Source: an uncultured Eubacteriales bacterium (GTDB lineage Bacteria > Bacillota > Clostridia > Oscillospirales > CAG-272). Taken from it: 20,237 nt of DNA. Of this stretch, positions 6,214 to 14,049 are shown piece by piece. The stretch's first letter is position 1. Each line of letters starts with the position of its first letter. The notes under the pieces were generated by a model. That model was not told the origin of the DNA and ran no database searches. It saw only the letters and a program-made list of their open reading frames with translations. The DNA is taken from assembly GCA_934446285.1 (NCBI GenBank), contig CAKSEI010000010.1, forward strand, positions 1-20,237, in the 5' to 3' direction. Made by a program: the position numbers and the translations under genes.

Positions 6214-7088
6214 TATTTGCCCCTCTCCGCCATGATAATTTCTATCTCATGCTCGTTTATGCCTACCATCGCCTCGCCGAGGTCGCAGGAAAGCCGCGCG
6301 AGCACCTCGGGGTCACGGTAATCGGTCACCGCCTTGACTATGGCGGCTGCCCTCTTCGCGGGATTTCCCGACTTGAAAATACCCGAGCCGACGAAAACTC
6401 CCTCCGCTCCGAGCTGCATCATAAGGGCGGCGTCGGCGGGTGTCGCCACACCTCCCGCAGCAAAATTGACTACGGGCAGGCGGGCATCCTCATGAACCAT
6501 CTTAACAAGCTCGTAAGGGACGCTCAGCTCTTTTGCCGCCTCGTAAAGCTCGTCCTCGCTCTCGGACACTATCCTGCGAATCTGCGACTGCATCATGCGC
6601 ATGTGTCTTACCGCCTGTACAATGTCGCCCGTACCCGGCTCGCCTTTCGTCCGTATCATCGACGCACCCTCGTTTATACGTCGCAGCGCCTCACCGAGGT
6701 CACGCGCTCCGCACACAAAGGGAACTGCGAATTTTGTCTTATCTATATGATAAACGTCGTCCGCGGGTGAGAGCACCTCGCTCTCATCGATATAGTCTAT
6801 GTCGATTGCCTGAAGTATCTGCGCCTCGGCAAAATGCCCTATACGGCACTTCGCCATAACGGGTATTGATACAGCATTCTGAATTTCCGTTATCATCTTC
6901 GGGTCGCTCATGCGGGCAACCCCTCCCGCCGCACGTATGTCGGCGGGTATGCGCTCAAGCGCCATGACAGCACACGCTCCCGCCTCCTCGGCTATCTTTG
7001 CCTGCTCGGGGGTGGTAACATCCATTATCACACCGCCCTTTAACATCTGTGCCAGATTTCTGTTCAGTTCCGCTCTGCTGTTTTCCAT
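6213..7088 (-). CDS. pdxS: Pyridoxal 5'-phosphate synthase lyase subunit PdxS
   Basis: A 291-residue protein of normal PdxS length. It condenses ribose 5-phosphate, glyceraldehyde 3-phosphate and ammonia into pyridoxal 5'-phosphate. Catalytic features by family knowledge are Asp23 in VIMDV, Lys80 in VMAKCRIGH and Lys148 in MIRTKGEPGTG; all are present. The C-terminal phosphate-site motif AEGVFVGSGIFKS is also intact. An AAGGAG ribosome site overlaps the TAA stop of the Na/Pi symporter gene, only 10 bases upstream. No promoter fits in that gap, so pdxS is probably read from the symporter transcript. The substrates are made in the pentose phosphate pathway, to which the transketolase in this window belongs. 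Confidence 0.98.
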   Translation of the reverse strand: MENSRAELNRNLAQMLKGGVIMDVTTPEQAKIAEEAGACAVMALERIPADIRAAGGVARMSDPKMITEIQNAVSIPVMAKCRIGHFAEAQILQAIDIDYIDESEVLSPADDVYHIDKTKFAVPFVCGARDLGEALRRINEGASMIRTKGEPGTGDIVQAVRHMRMMQSQIRRIVSESEDELYEAAKELSVPYELVKMVHEDARLPVVNFAAGGVATPADAALMMQLGAEGVFVGSGIFKSGNPAKRAAAIVKAVTDYRDPEVLARLSCDLGEAMVGINEHEIEIIMAERGK

Positions 7089-7098
7089 TTTTTACTCC

Positions 7099-8856
7099 TT
7101 ATGCTTGTCCGTTTATCCCGTCGAGAGAATATTTGCTTAGGTATCTCTTATACTCCGATGCATATCCGCTGTCGCCTACTCTCAGTTGTCTCAGTGTGTC
7201 GTGCATATTGAGATTGTGCTCGGCTGTGTCAAGAACGCAGCCTGCGATATTGGAACAATGGTCGCTCACTCTCTCAAGATTGGTAAGCATATCCGACCAG
7301 ACAAAGCCGACCTCGGTACTGCAAAGACCTCTCTGCATACGCAGGATATGTCTCGTGCGCAGCTTTTCCTTAAGGTCGTCGATGATCTGCTCAAGCGACT
7401 CGACCTTTGAGGCGGCGTGCACGTCGTTTTCCGTGAGAGCCTGCACGGCAAGGTCAATCGACTCATTTACCGCTCCCGCGATAACGTCATATTCGCGCAT
7501 TGCAGTCTCGGTAAGGGTCAGATGCTTGTCCCGCAGTTCCTCCGCCGACTCAAGTATATTCACGGCGTGATCGGAAATCCTTTCGAAATCTCCGATTAGC
7601 TTGAGCATAGCCGCCGCCTGCTCGCTATCCGCCTGCCCGAGCCCCGAGGAGCTGAGCTTTATAAGGTAAGTTCCGAGCTTATCCTCGTACCCGTCGCATT
7701 CATTCTCCGCCGCGCGCACGCTGTCCGCGTCTGCCGTGTTGTACCGCGTAAAGCAGCCCATAGCTCTCTTCATCGCGCCCGCTGCCGACCGTGCCATCTT
7801 CTCCGTCATGCTGCGGCTGACCGATAGAGCAAGGGCGGGAGTCTGCAGCAGTCTCTCGTCAAGGTCGCTCGTCTGCTCCTTTCCGTCGCGCACTATAAGG
7901 CATACGAGCCTCTCGAGCGCCCCTCCCGCAGGGAAGAGCATCACAACGCAAAGTACATTGAATAGTGAATGGATTATCGCAATGCCGAGCAGCGACGCAC
8001 TCTCGCCGAGTATTGCGGGAGCAAAAATTGCCCTCACTGCGACATAAAGGCAGAGCAGCACCGCCGTGCCTATGATATTGAAGAAAAGGTGGACGTAAGC
8101 CGCGCGCTTGGCGTTTTTATTCGTTCCGACAGACGAGAGAAGAGCCGTCACGCACGTACCGATATTCTGCCCCATGATAATCGGCACGGCAGAGCCGTAT
8201 GACACCGCACCGGTCGACGCGAGAGCCTGTAAAATACCGACCGACGCCGAGCTTGACTGTATTATCGCGGTGAGCAGAGCGCCTGCAAGGACACCGAGAA
8301 CGGGGTTTGAAAAGGCGACAAACATCTGTGCAAACTCGGGAACATCCCGTAGTCCCGCTACCGCCCCCGACATGCTGTCCATGCCGTACATGAGCGTGGC
8401 AAAGCCGAGCATTATAAGACCCGTATCTTTTTTGCTGTCCCTCTTTGAGAACATATAAAGTGCTATACCGATAAGGGCAAGCACGGGTGTGAACGACGAC
8501 GGCTTTAAGAGTCTGATAAAGAAATTTCCGCCGTCAATACCCGCAAGACTGAGTATCCACGCCGTGACCGTCGTGCCTATATTCGCGCCCATTATGACGT
8601 TTACCGCCTGGGCGAGGGTCATAAGACCCGAATTTACAAATCCGACGACCATTACCGTCGTCGCAGACGAGCTTTGGATGACCGCCGTCACGGCAAGCCC
8701 CGTGAGCAGTCCCATATACCTGTTTCCCGTAAGCCTCGCGAGAATTCCCTCGAGGCGCGAGCCTGCCCTTCTCTCGAGCGACTGACCCATTATGTTCATC
8801 CCGAAAAGAAAAATGCTCAGCCCTCCGACAAGAGAAAGAAAATCAAAAAAATCCAT
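7099..8856 (-). CDS. Na/Pi cotransporter family protein with PhoU-like domain
   Basis: A 585-residue protein in the usual range for the NptA/YjbB type. The N-terminal part (about 1-310) is a PNaS-family transporter with two inverted repeats, each bearing the QSSSA motif (AVIQSSSATT near 60, AIIQSSSASV near 212) and multiple membrane helices. The C-terminal ~220 residues form a soluble PhoU-like helical bundle (GDFERISDHAVNI and TNLERVSDHCSNIAG are the two E/DxxxD-type helices). It would import phosphate with sodium and, through the PhoU-like part, may sense or signal phosphate state. The start ATG at 8856 follows GGTGA and comes just after the promoter. A longer frame to 8928 would begin inside the promoter and is rejected. 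No separate phoU is seen, so this domain may be the only PhoU-type part in the block. Confidence 0.94.
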   Translation of the reverse strand: MDFFDFLSLVGGLSIFLFGMNIMGQSLERRAGSRLEGILARLTGNRYMGLLTGLAVTAVIQSSSATTVMVVGFVNSGLMTLAQAVNVIMGANIGTTVTAWILSLAGIDGGNFFIRLLKPSSFTPVLALIGIALYMFSKRDSKKDTGLIMLGFATLMYGMDSMSGAVAGLRDVPEFAQMFVAFSNPVLGVLAGALLTAIIQSSSASVGILQALASTGAVSYGSAVPIIMGQNIGTCVTALLSSVGTNKNAKRAAYVHLFFNIIGTAVLLCLYVAVRAIFAPAILGESASLLGIAIIHSLFNVLCVVMLFPAGGALERLVCLIVRDGKEQTSDLDERLLQTPALALSVSRSMTEKMARSAAGAMKRAMGCFTRYNTADADSVRAAENECDGYEDKLGTYLIKLSSSGLGQADSEQAAAMLKLIGDFERISDHAVNILESAEELRDKHLTLTETAMREYDVIAGAVNESIDLAVQALTENDVHAASKVESLEQIIDDLKEKLRTRHILRMQRGLCSTEVGFVWSDMLTNLERVSDHCSNIAGCVLDTAEHNLNMHDTLRQLRVGDSGYASEYKRYLSKYSLDGINGQA

Positions 8857-8893
8857 TTTGTCACCGTTTTCCGCATTATTTATTCTTACGGTA

Positions 8894-8948
8894 ATTATAA
8901 ATCCTCTTGTTAAAATCAAGCGACGCATTTATGTAAAATCGATGTAAA
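8894..8948 (-). promoter_or_regulatory. Candidate Pho-box promoter of the Na/Pi symporter
   Basis: On the minus strand, TTTACA at 8943-8948 and again at 8932-8937 form an 11-bp direct repeat. TTAACA follows at 8908-8913 and TATAAT at 8894-8899. No good -35 stands at the usual distance, as expected for an activator-dependent promoter. The TTTACA-N5-TTTACA layout resembles the PhoP box of Bacillus (TT(A/T/C)ACA repeats). The two upstream boxes stand 49 and 38 bases from the -10, the same as at pstS. Confidence 0.66.
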
Positions 8949-8951
8949 GCG

Positions 8952-8990
8952 AAAAAAATCAGCCGAATCTACCCTCTACATAATCGGCTG
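8952..8990 (-). terminator. Terminator of the pst operon
   Basis: On the minus strand, CAGCCGA and TCGGCTG form a 7-bp stem (8984-8990 with 8960-8966) around a 17-base loop, followed by ATTTTTTT. It overlaps the end of pstB, and the Pho boxes of the next gene begin only 4 bases beyond it. Confidence 0.65.
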
Positions 8991-9717
8991 TGCGGCTGTC
9001 CTCAGGAGAGGAGAATATCTTCTCGGTCGGTGCGTACTCTATAACGCTGCCGAGCAGAAAGAATGCGGTCATATCCGATACCCTCACCGCCTGCTGCATA
9101 TTGTGAGTAACGGTTATTACCGTATACTTTTCCTTCAGGGTTGTCATAAGCTCCTCTATTTTGCCGACGGAAATAGGATCAAGCGCCGAGGTCGGCTCGT
9201 CCATGAGCAGTACATCGGGGCGCGCTGCTATCGCGCGGGCGATACAAAGTCTCTGCTGCTGACCGCCCGAAAGCTCGAGCGCACTCTTCTTCAGCTTGTC
9301 CTTTGTCTCTTCCCAGAGGGCAGCGCCGCGCAGCGCCTCCTCTACCGTGTCGTCAAGCTCCTTTTTCGGAACTATCCCGTGCAGACGCGGAGCATAGGCT
9401 ATGTTGTCGTATATGCTCATGGGAAAGGGATTGGGCTTCTGAAAGACCATTCCGACACGGCTTCTCAGGTCTGTTGCGTCGCAGTCGGGAGCGTATATAT
9501 CCTTGCCGCGATACTTGACCTCCCCGGTTATCCTGCACGAACGCACCCGGTCGTTCATGCGGTTGAGCGTGCGTAAAAACGTCGACTTGCCGCAGCCCGA
9601 CGGACCTATGAGCGCCGTTATTTTCTTTTCGTACAGCTGCATATTTATATCGCACAGAGCGCGCACGGAACCGTAATATAAATTAAGCCCCGCAGTTTCC
9701 ATTACCTTTTTATCCAT
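8959..9717 (-). CDS. pstB: Phosphate ABC transporter ATP-binding protein PstB
   Basis: A 252-residue ABC ATPase of normal PstB size that powers phosphate import through PstA/PstC. Walker A is GPSGCGKST (near 38), the Q-loop region is VFQKPNPFPMSIYDNIAY (a PstB hallmark), the signature is LSGGQQQRL, Walker B is VLLMDEPTSALDP, and the H-loop is VTHNMQQA. It overlaps pstA by 8 bases. It is the last gene of pstSCAB, ended by a hairpin overlapping its stop codon. Confidence 0.98.
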   Translation of the reverse strand: MDKKVMETAGLNLYYGSVRALCDINMQLYEKKITALIGPSGCGKSTFLRTLNRMNDRVRSCRITGEVKYRGKDIYAPDCDATDLRSRVGMVFQKPNPFPMSIYDNIAYAPRLHGIVPKKELDDTVEEALRGAALWEETKDKLKKSALELSGGQQQRLCIARAIAARPDVLLMDEPTSALDPISVGKIEELMTTLKEKYTVITVTHNMQQAVRVSDMTAFFLLGSVIEYAPTEKIFSSPEDSRTADYVEGRFG

Positions 9718-10555
9718 TTTCGCGACCTTTCGTTTTTTTCACTGCCCACGGCAGGAGCTTTGAGAAAATCAAAGTGAGGACAAGGAGCACAACCGCTATT
9801 GAATAAGCCTTATCAAATTTACCCTGCTCCGAGGCATACATATAAAGAGCTACGGTGAGAGTCGCGGACGACGAGGTAAGCGAACCGATAAAGCCCGCGA
9901 GCTTCATACCGAAACCCGCCGTGAAGAGCAATGCCGCCGATTCTCCCATAATACGTCCGACCGAAAGTATACACCCCGTGAGTATTCCGTCGGCGGCGCA
10001 CGGGAGTACTACCGTCCTTATCATATGCCACTTTGTACTGCCGAGCGCGAGAGCCCCCTCGCGCAGTTCGTTAGGCACAGCCTCGAGGCTTTCCTTTGTA
10101 TTGACTATAACCGTCGGGAGCACCATCATTGCAAGCGTCAGTCCGCCCGCGAGTATCCCCTGCTTCAGTCCCATTATCTGAGTAAAGAAGAGCATACCGA
10201 CAAGTCCGAAGATAACCGACGGTATTCCGGTGAGTATATTGACGGCGAATCCTATCATGTCTCCGATTCTCCCCCCGTGCGAATACTCCGTAAGATACAC
10301 GGCGCATCCTATGCCGAGCGGGACTGCGGCAGAAAGGGTTACGATGACGATATAAAATGTAAAAAGTATATTCGGCAGTATTCCTATCTTGCCCGTGATA
10401 TACGATGTCTGCCCCGTAATAAATTCGAGCGACAGACCCGGCACGCCCCTGTACAGGATATATCCTATCGTAAAGACGAGAACAGCGACGACAAAGAAGC
10501 CGCACATATACATTGAATATTTCATCGCGGCATTTTTCAGCTTGCGTTTCATCAT
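9710..10555 (-). CDS. pstA: Phosphate ABC transporter permease PstA
   Basis: A 281-residue integral membrane permease with about six hydrophobic segments. The binding-protein-dependent transport loop is NTKESLEAVPNELREGALALGSTKWHMIRTVVLP, split here by the usual EAA-G pattern (ALALG). The N-terminus FITGQTSYITGKIGILPNI is typical of PstA. It pairs with PstC to form the channel. It overlaps pstC by 4 bases (ATGA). Two adjacent ATGs exist; the second (10552) is better spaced, 6 bases, from AAGGAG, so the protein may begin one residue later. Confidence 0.96.
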   Translation of the reverse strand: MMKRKLKNAAMKYSMYMCGFFVVAVLVFTIGYILYRGVPGLSLEFITGQTSYITGKIGILPNILFTFYIVIVTLSAAVPLGIGCAVYLTEYSHGGRIGDMIGFAVNILTGIPSVIFGLVGMLFFTQIMGLKQGILAGGLTLAMMVLPTVIVNTKESLEAVPNELREGALALGSTKWHMIRTVVLPCAADGILTGCILSVGRIMGESAALLFTAGFGMKLAGFIGSLTSSSATLTVALYMYASEQGKFDKAYSIAVVLLVLTLIFSKLLPWAVKKTKGRENG

Positions 10556-11421
10556 ACACTCCTTTTGCGAAGCAGCTCAAGCAGACTGTTTATGAGCATT
10601 ACGAAGAGAAAGAGCACAAATCCGCAAGAGAAGAGCGCCTGGCGCTGCATAGAGCCGTAAGAGGCATACGACATCTCGGAGACTATCGCCGTGGTCATAA
10701 ATCTGACGGGGCCGAGCAGAGACGGCATACGCGCGACGTTTCCCGACACCATGATGACGGCTGTAGCCTCGCCCACGGATCTGCCGACCGCCTGTACCGC
10801 AGCGGTAAGAACTCCTCTCGATGCTGCACGCAGCGTCACCTTAAAGTATGTTTCGTATTCCGTTGCACCGAGGGCAAGGGATGCCTGCTCGTAATCGTCG
10901 GGAACGGCGTCTATCGCGGCGCGCGTAACGCTGATTATATAGGGAAGAATCATGAGCGAAAGCACGATTATCGCGGTAAAGAGGCATGAGCCGGACGGCA
11001 GATCAAATATCCTCTGCACCGTCGGCACGAGCACGGTCATACCGACAAGTCCCCATACCACCGAGGGTATCGCCGCGAGCAGGTCAACCGCCGTTCGTAT
11101 TAGGTCTGCAATGCGCCCTGGGGCTGCCCGTGAGATAAAGAGTGCGGCGAGCACTCCTATCGGCATACTCACCGTCACGGCGCACGCCGTACCGTATATG
11201 CTCGTAAGGATGAAGGGCAGTATTCCGAACTGCCCTTTGCCTGCGTCCCATATTTTACCGGAGATGAAGTTTACAAAGCCTATTTTGCTTATCCCCGGTA
11301 AGCCCGAGAGCGCAAGGTAAATGCTTATACCGAGCACCGCGCCGACCGAAGCAAGGGCGCATATAAGGAACACCGCCTGTACGGCAAGCTCCGCGGCATT
11401 TTTCTTTTTCATCTCTGCCAC
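10552..11421 (-). CDS. pstC: Phosphate ABC transporter permease PstC
   Basis: A 289-residue integral membrane permease, partner of PstA. Features include about six hydrophobic segments, KIWDAGKGQFGILPFI (a PstC hallmark), SVVWGLVGM, and the EAA loop DAVPDDYEQASLALGATEYETYFKV. The start is uncertain. A GTG at 11421 lies 4 bases after pstS, and an ATG three codons later (11412) is also possible; neither has a strong ribosome site, which fits coupling to pstS translation. Nothing looks damaged. Confidence 0.96.
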   Translation of the reverse strand: MAEMKKKNAAELAVQAVFLICALASVGAVLGISIYLALSGLPGISKIGFVNFISGKIWDAGKGQFGILPFILTSIYGTACAVTVSMPIGVLAALFISRAAPGRIADLIRTAVDLLAAIPSVVWGLVGMTVLVPTVQRIFDLPSGSCLFTAIIVLSLMILPYIISVTRAAIDAVPDDYEQASLALGATEYETYFKVTLRAASRGVLTAAVQAVGRSVGEATAVIMVSGNVARMPSLLGPVRFMTTAIVSEMSYASYGSMQRQALFSCGFVLFLFVMLINSLLELLRKRSV

Positions 11422-11425
11422 TTTT

Positions 11426-12226
11426 TTATTTTACGGGTACTGCTCCTGCGCTGCGTATAAGCTCGGACGCAGCGGACGAGGTTGCGAAGTCGAAGAACTT
11501 CTGCGCTCCGTTTGAGAGCTTCTGACCGTCCTTAGTTACGAGCACGAACGGACGGGATACTGCGTATTTACCCGAGAGCACGGTGTCCTCCGTGCACTCA
11601 GCGCCCGCAACGGTTATCTTCTTTATGCCGTTCTGACCTTCAACTGCGGAGAGCGATGCGTAGCCTATGGCGTTCGGGTTGTTTGATACGGCTGAGATTA
11701 CTCCGCCCGTTGATGTCTGCTCCTCGGCGAGCACGCACTTGCCCGATGTCCCCGTGACGCTCTCAAAGCCGTCGCGCGTGCCCGAGCCGTTCTCGCGTCC
11801 GATGCATGATATCTCCTTGTCCTCGCCGCCGAGCTCTTTCCAGTTCTTTATTTCTCCCGTGAAAACAGCGGCTATTTTGTCTACACTGAGGTCGGAGACA
11901 CTATTCTGAGAGTTGACTATTATCGCGATACCGTCCTTTGCAACGACTGTCGCGGTAAGCCCCGTCTCATCGCTCTTGAAATTTCTCGATGAAAGCCCGA
12001 TGTCGCACGTGCCGTTCTTCACGGCTTCAATGCCCGTGCCCGAGCCGGTAGGGTCGTACGTAACCTTAATATTTTTGTTATCCTCCTGAAATTTCTCGGA
12101 GAGAACTCCTACAACCTTCTCCATGGAGGTCGAACCGTTGAGAGATACACCCTCTTCCTTTCCGCATCCCGCGAAAACCGTCAGGCTCATCACGAGAGCC
12201 GCCAAAACAACAACAAATTTCTTCAT
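11426..12226 (-). CDS. pstS: Phosphate-binding lipoprotein PstS
   Basis: A 266-residue extracellular phosphate receptor tethered by lipid. The signal peptide MKKFVVVLAALVMSLTVFAGC ends in a lipobox with Cys21. Phosphate-binding segments are LNGSTSMEK, YDPTGSGTGIEAV, SSRNFKSDE and GRENGSGTRDGFESV. The frame is open to 12343, but the added residues are not signal-like and would overlap the promoter, so the ATG at 12226, after AAAGGA, is chosen. It leads the pstSCAB operon, delivering phosphate to PstC/PstA. Confidence 0.97.
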   Translation of the reverse strand: MKKFVVVLAALVMSLTVFAGCGKEEGVSLNGSTSMEKVVGVLSEKFQEDNKNIKVTYDPTGSGTGIEAVKNGTCDIGLSSRNFKSDETGLTATVVAKDGIAIIVNSQNSVSDLSVDKIAAVFTGEIKNWKELGGEDKEISCIGRENGSGTRDGFESVTGTSGKCVLAEEQTSTGGVISAVSNNPNAIGYASLSAVEGQNGIKKITVAGAECTEDTVLSGKYAVSRPFVLVTKDGQKLSNGAQKFFDFATSSAASELIRSAGAVPVK

Positions 12227-12260
12227 GTTAATCAAAATCCTTTCTTTTCGGTACGCCCAC

Positions 12261-12315
12261 ATTATATCCCCACCGTGTAAAGCCGATAACCCGACAAATG
12301 TAAAATGCATGAAAA
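12261..12315 (-). promoter_or_regulatory. Candidate Pho-box promoter of pstSCAB
   Basis: On the minus strand, TTTTCA (12310-12315), TTTACA (12299-12304, 11 bases on) and TTTACA (12276-12281), then a perfect TATAAT (12261-12266). No consensus -35 is present. The geometry (49, 38 and 15 bases from the -10) nearly copies that before the Na/Pi symporter (49, 38 and 14). This is the expected position for a PhoP/PhoB-type activator responding to phosphate starvation; the regulator gene itself is not in the window. Confidence 0.7.
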
Positions 12316-12391
12316 AAGAGACCGCCGTCTGATATTCCCCCAAAAGTGTCTAGCTTTCGGGATAAATATCAGCTCAGAACGTCTCTTTTTT
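12312..12391. terminator. Long palindrome, likely terminator of the 12470 gene
   Basis: An 80-bp nested palindrome. The outer arms AAAAAAGAGAC (12312-12322) and GTCTCTTTTTT (12381-12391) pair over 11 bp. The inner arms CTGATATT (12329-12336) and AATATCAG (12365-12372) pair over 8 bp. A C-rich/GGG and AAAG/CTTT tip completes it. On the minus strand it ends in a T-run and would terminate transcription from the gene at 12470. The first Pho box of pstS overlaps its end. The 78 bases between it and that gene show nothing further. Confidence 0.75.
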
Positions 12392-12469
12392 ACTTTGAGA
12401 AAAAATCAATAATAAGGTTTAATATATCGGGGTGCACATTATTATTTACATACTCAAGTATAGATAAAA

Positions 12470-13429
12470 TTATTTCAGTTCCTTTATCAGCTTTTCCGTT
12501 AAGCTCCGCTCGCGCTCAAGTGCCGATTTCAGACTGTCGGACGCGCGTGCGGCTTGCCTTGCTCCTTCGGAGACGACATACATCACAACGAGGTTTTCCG
12601 CCGTGCCTATCGAGCGCATAATCGACTGACATTCCGCAGCATATTCAGGCGAGATACCGTATTCGCGCGCTGCCTCGGCGCACGCGAGCGCCATCACCGC
12701 CTTGTGCTCACGCAGGACGGAATACGCGCCCATATGCAGCCCCCGCATACAGTCGTCATACGGCAGCGCGAGATTGTCCGTCAGCGCCTCATAGCAATTT
12801 ATGCCGTCATATGTATAGCGTATGGACGTACCCTTGCCGTTTCTCCCCTCCGAATAGCTCTTGAGGGAGGCGGCAATCGCGCCGCGGTCGAGAGAATATC
12901 CTCCGCACGGCTTTCCTTTCAGCAAAAATACCTTTGACAGCCACTTCGACTCCTTTGAATACAAGTTTCGCACATGGTTATACCCGCGGATAAACTCATC
13001 ATACGGACAGCGCATATCGGACGAGTACCTGCCCGTGCGGTCGTTATCGCAGAATATAACCTCGTCACGCGCCCTGTCAAAGCCCGTCACCATCATCTGA
13101 TGAGCGCCGATAAAGCCCGAATAGTGCCCGATGTACGAGCGGTTTATAAACGCAAGGATATATTCCCCGCCGCGCGTTTTTTCCTCGATATACTCACGGC
13201 TCATGTCGGTTTCCGCCATGTCCTCCTCCGTGCAGGAAATAAACGGGCAGTCAAAGAGAAACGGGTACTCCTCCGCAGGCTCGCAGCGGAAGAAAAGCTC
13301 AAAAACCTCTCCCGCAGACGAATATATATCAAGGAAGTTATTTATAAAATAAAGCCCCCGCGCGTCGTGCGTGCTTATCAGCCGCTCCGCGTCACCGTAA
13401 AACCAATATGAAGTAAACCCGATATTCAT
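12470..13429 (-). CDS. Unrecognised protein, possibly C39-like fold
   Basis: A 319-residue protein I do not recognise. It has no signal peptide or membrane helix, so it should be cytoplasmic. Residues about 90-165 (GEYILAFINRSYI, then GAHQMMVTGFDRARDEVIFCDND and CPYDEFIRGY) follow the pattern of the His-Asp half of papain-like or C39/BtrH-like domains, where a peptide or acyl thioester is handled. No catalytic cysteine is evident near the N-terminus, so it may be inactive or bind a ligand only. The last ~120 residues are mostly helical, ending in a charged segment (LKSALERERSLTEKLIKELK). This two-part layout is also seen in proteins encoded near natural-product genes, but no such genes are nearby. 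It has its own promoter with a ~100-base leader, and palindromes on both sides. Confidence 0.75.
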   Translation of the reverse strand: MNIGFTSYWFYGDAERLISTHDARGLYFINNFLDIYSSAGEVFELFFRCEPAEEYPFLFDCPFISCTEEDMAETDMSREYIEEKTRGGEYILAFINRSYIGHYSGFIGAHQMMVTGFDRARDEVIFCDNDRTGRYSSDMRCPYDEFIRGYNHVRNLYSKESKWLSKVFLLKGKPCGGYSLDRGAIAASLKSYSEGRNGKGTSIRYTYDGINCYEALTDNLALPYDDCMRGLHMGAYSVLREHKAVMALACAEAAREYGISPEYAAECQSIMRSIGTAENLVVMYVVSEGARQAARASDSLKSALERERSLTEKLIKELK

Positions 13430-13536
13430 GCAAAGCTCCGTAAAGACAAAATTAAATAAAAGCGGCAGCGCATTCTATGCCGCGGGCATTTCCCCGCCGC
13501 ACGGCACGGTGCAAAGAAAATCTTTCTCGTGTTTTT

Positions 13537-13564
13537 ATTATAACACTTTTTCCTCTTAAGTCAA
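13537..13564 (-). promoter_or_regulatory. Promoter of the 12470 gene, with long leader
   Basis: On the minus strand, TTGACT (13559-13564), a 16-base spacer and TATAAT (13537-13542) with an upstream TG (extended -10). The start codon is about 100 bases after the expected start site. The leader can form a GC-rich hairpin (GCGGG...CCCGC) but matches no riboswitch I know. Position 13590-13618 carries a GCACAA/TTGTGC inverted repeat upstream that could be an operator. Confidence 0.75.
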
Positions 13565-13667
13565 TGTGTTGGTTGCATTTTCCGCTTTTTGCACAATTGC
13601 GCGCCGCTTCTTTTGTGCATAATTCCCTATAAACTGTTTAAAAGTCCCTCTCCGGAATAAGCGCATG

Positions 13668-13740
13668 AAAAAAGTGCCCGATACCGCAAGCAAATGAAAA
13701 ACTTTCATCGGTGCTGTGCGGTTGGGCACTTATATTTTTT
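13668..13740. terminator. Long palindrome, bidirectional terminator
   Basis: Nested arms AAGTGCCC (13672-13679) with GGGCACTT (13724-13731), ACCGCA with TGCGGT, AGCA with TGCT, and ATGAAA with TTTCAT build a long hairpin. A6 precedes it and T6 follows it (13735-13740), so it can terminate in either direction. It stands between the tandem repeats and the promoter of the 12470 gene, and would block read-through from the acetylation operon. Confidence 0.75.
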
Positions 13741-13745
13741 GTCCT

Positions 13746-14049
13746 TATACAAAAGCTTTTGCGCAGCTTTTCGAGGGGAAAGTGACCGGCGGAAAAAGGC
13801 TTTGCCTTTAATATCCACCCCCCTTTGAAAAGGCTCGACTTAAACTTTTAATAAGAGGTTAAGCTAAAGCCTCTCCTATACAATTATACAAAAGCTTTTG
13901 CGTCGCTTTTCGAGAGGAAAGTGACCGGCGGATAAAAGGCTTTGCCTTTAATATCCACCCCCCTTTTGAAAAGGCTCGACCTGAACTTTTAATAAGAGAT
14001 TAAGCTAAAGCCTCTCTTATACTATACAAAAGCTTTTGCGTCGCTTTTC
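13746..14049. repeat. Tandem repeat of ~138 bp, two units plus a stub
   Basis: Unit 1 starts at 13746 (139 bp) and unit 2 at 13885 (138 bp). A third, truncated copy starts at 14023 and diverges after ~26 bases. Each begins TATACAAAAGCTTTTGCG, with the palindrome AAAAGCTTTT, and carries AAAGTGACCGGCGG, AGGCTTTGCCTTTAATATCC and a final TAAGCTAAAGCCTCTC. Units 1 and 2 differ at few positions, mostly single-base changes and one indel. No open frame or known RNA is seen. The stub leads into a hairpin, GTCGCTTTTC/GAAAAGCGAC (14040-14061), that may serve the DUF4358 gene as a weak terminator. Confidence 0.9.

Noticed and set aside
8857..8928. Upstream start for the Na/Pi symporter
   Set aside because: The extra 24 residues would be encoded across the -10 element, and the usual N-terminus begins at the ATG at 8856.
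12227..12343. Upstream start for PstS
   Set aside because: It would add a non-signal sequence before a clear lipoprotein signal peptide and overlap the Pho-box promoter.
12329..12372. Insertion-sequence end or MITE
   Set aside because: The palindrome has no target-site duplication that I can see and no transposase nearby; a terminator explains it more simply.
13430..13530. Riboswitch in the leader of the 12470 gene
   Set aside because: Only a simple GC hairpin is visible and no known aptamer core could be recognised.
13614..13622. DnaA box (TTATGCACA on the minus strand)
   Set aside because: A single 8/9 match with no cluster and no dnaA/dnaN nearby is expected by chance.
13746..14049. CRISPR array
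   Set aside because: The units are ~138 bp tandem copies with no short-repeat/unique-spacer alternation and no cas genes.
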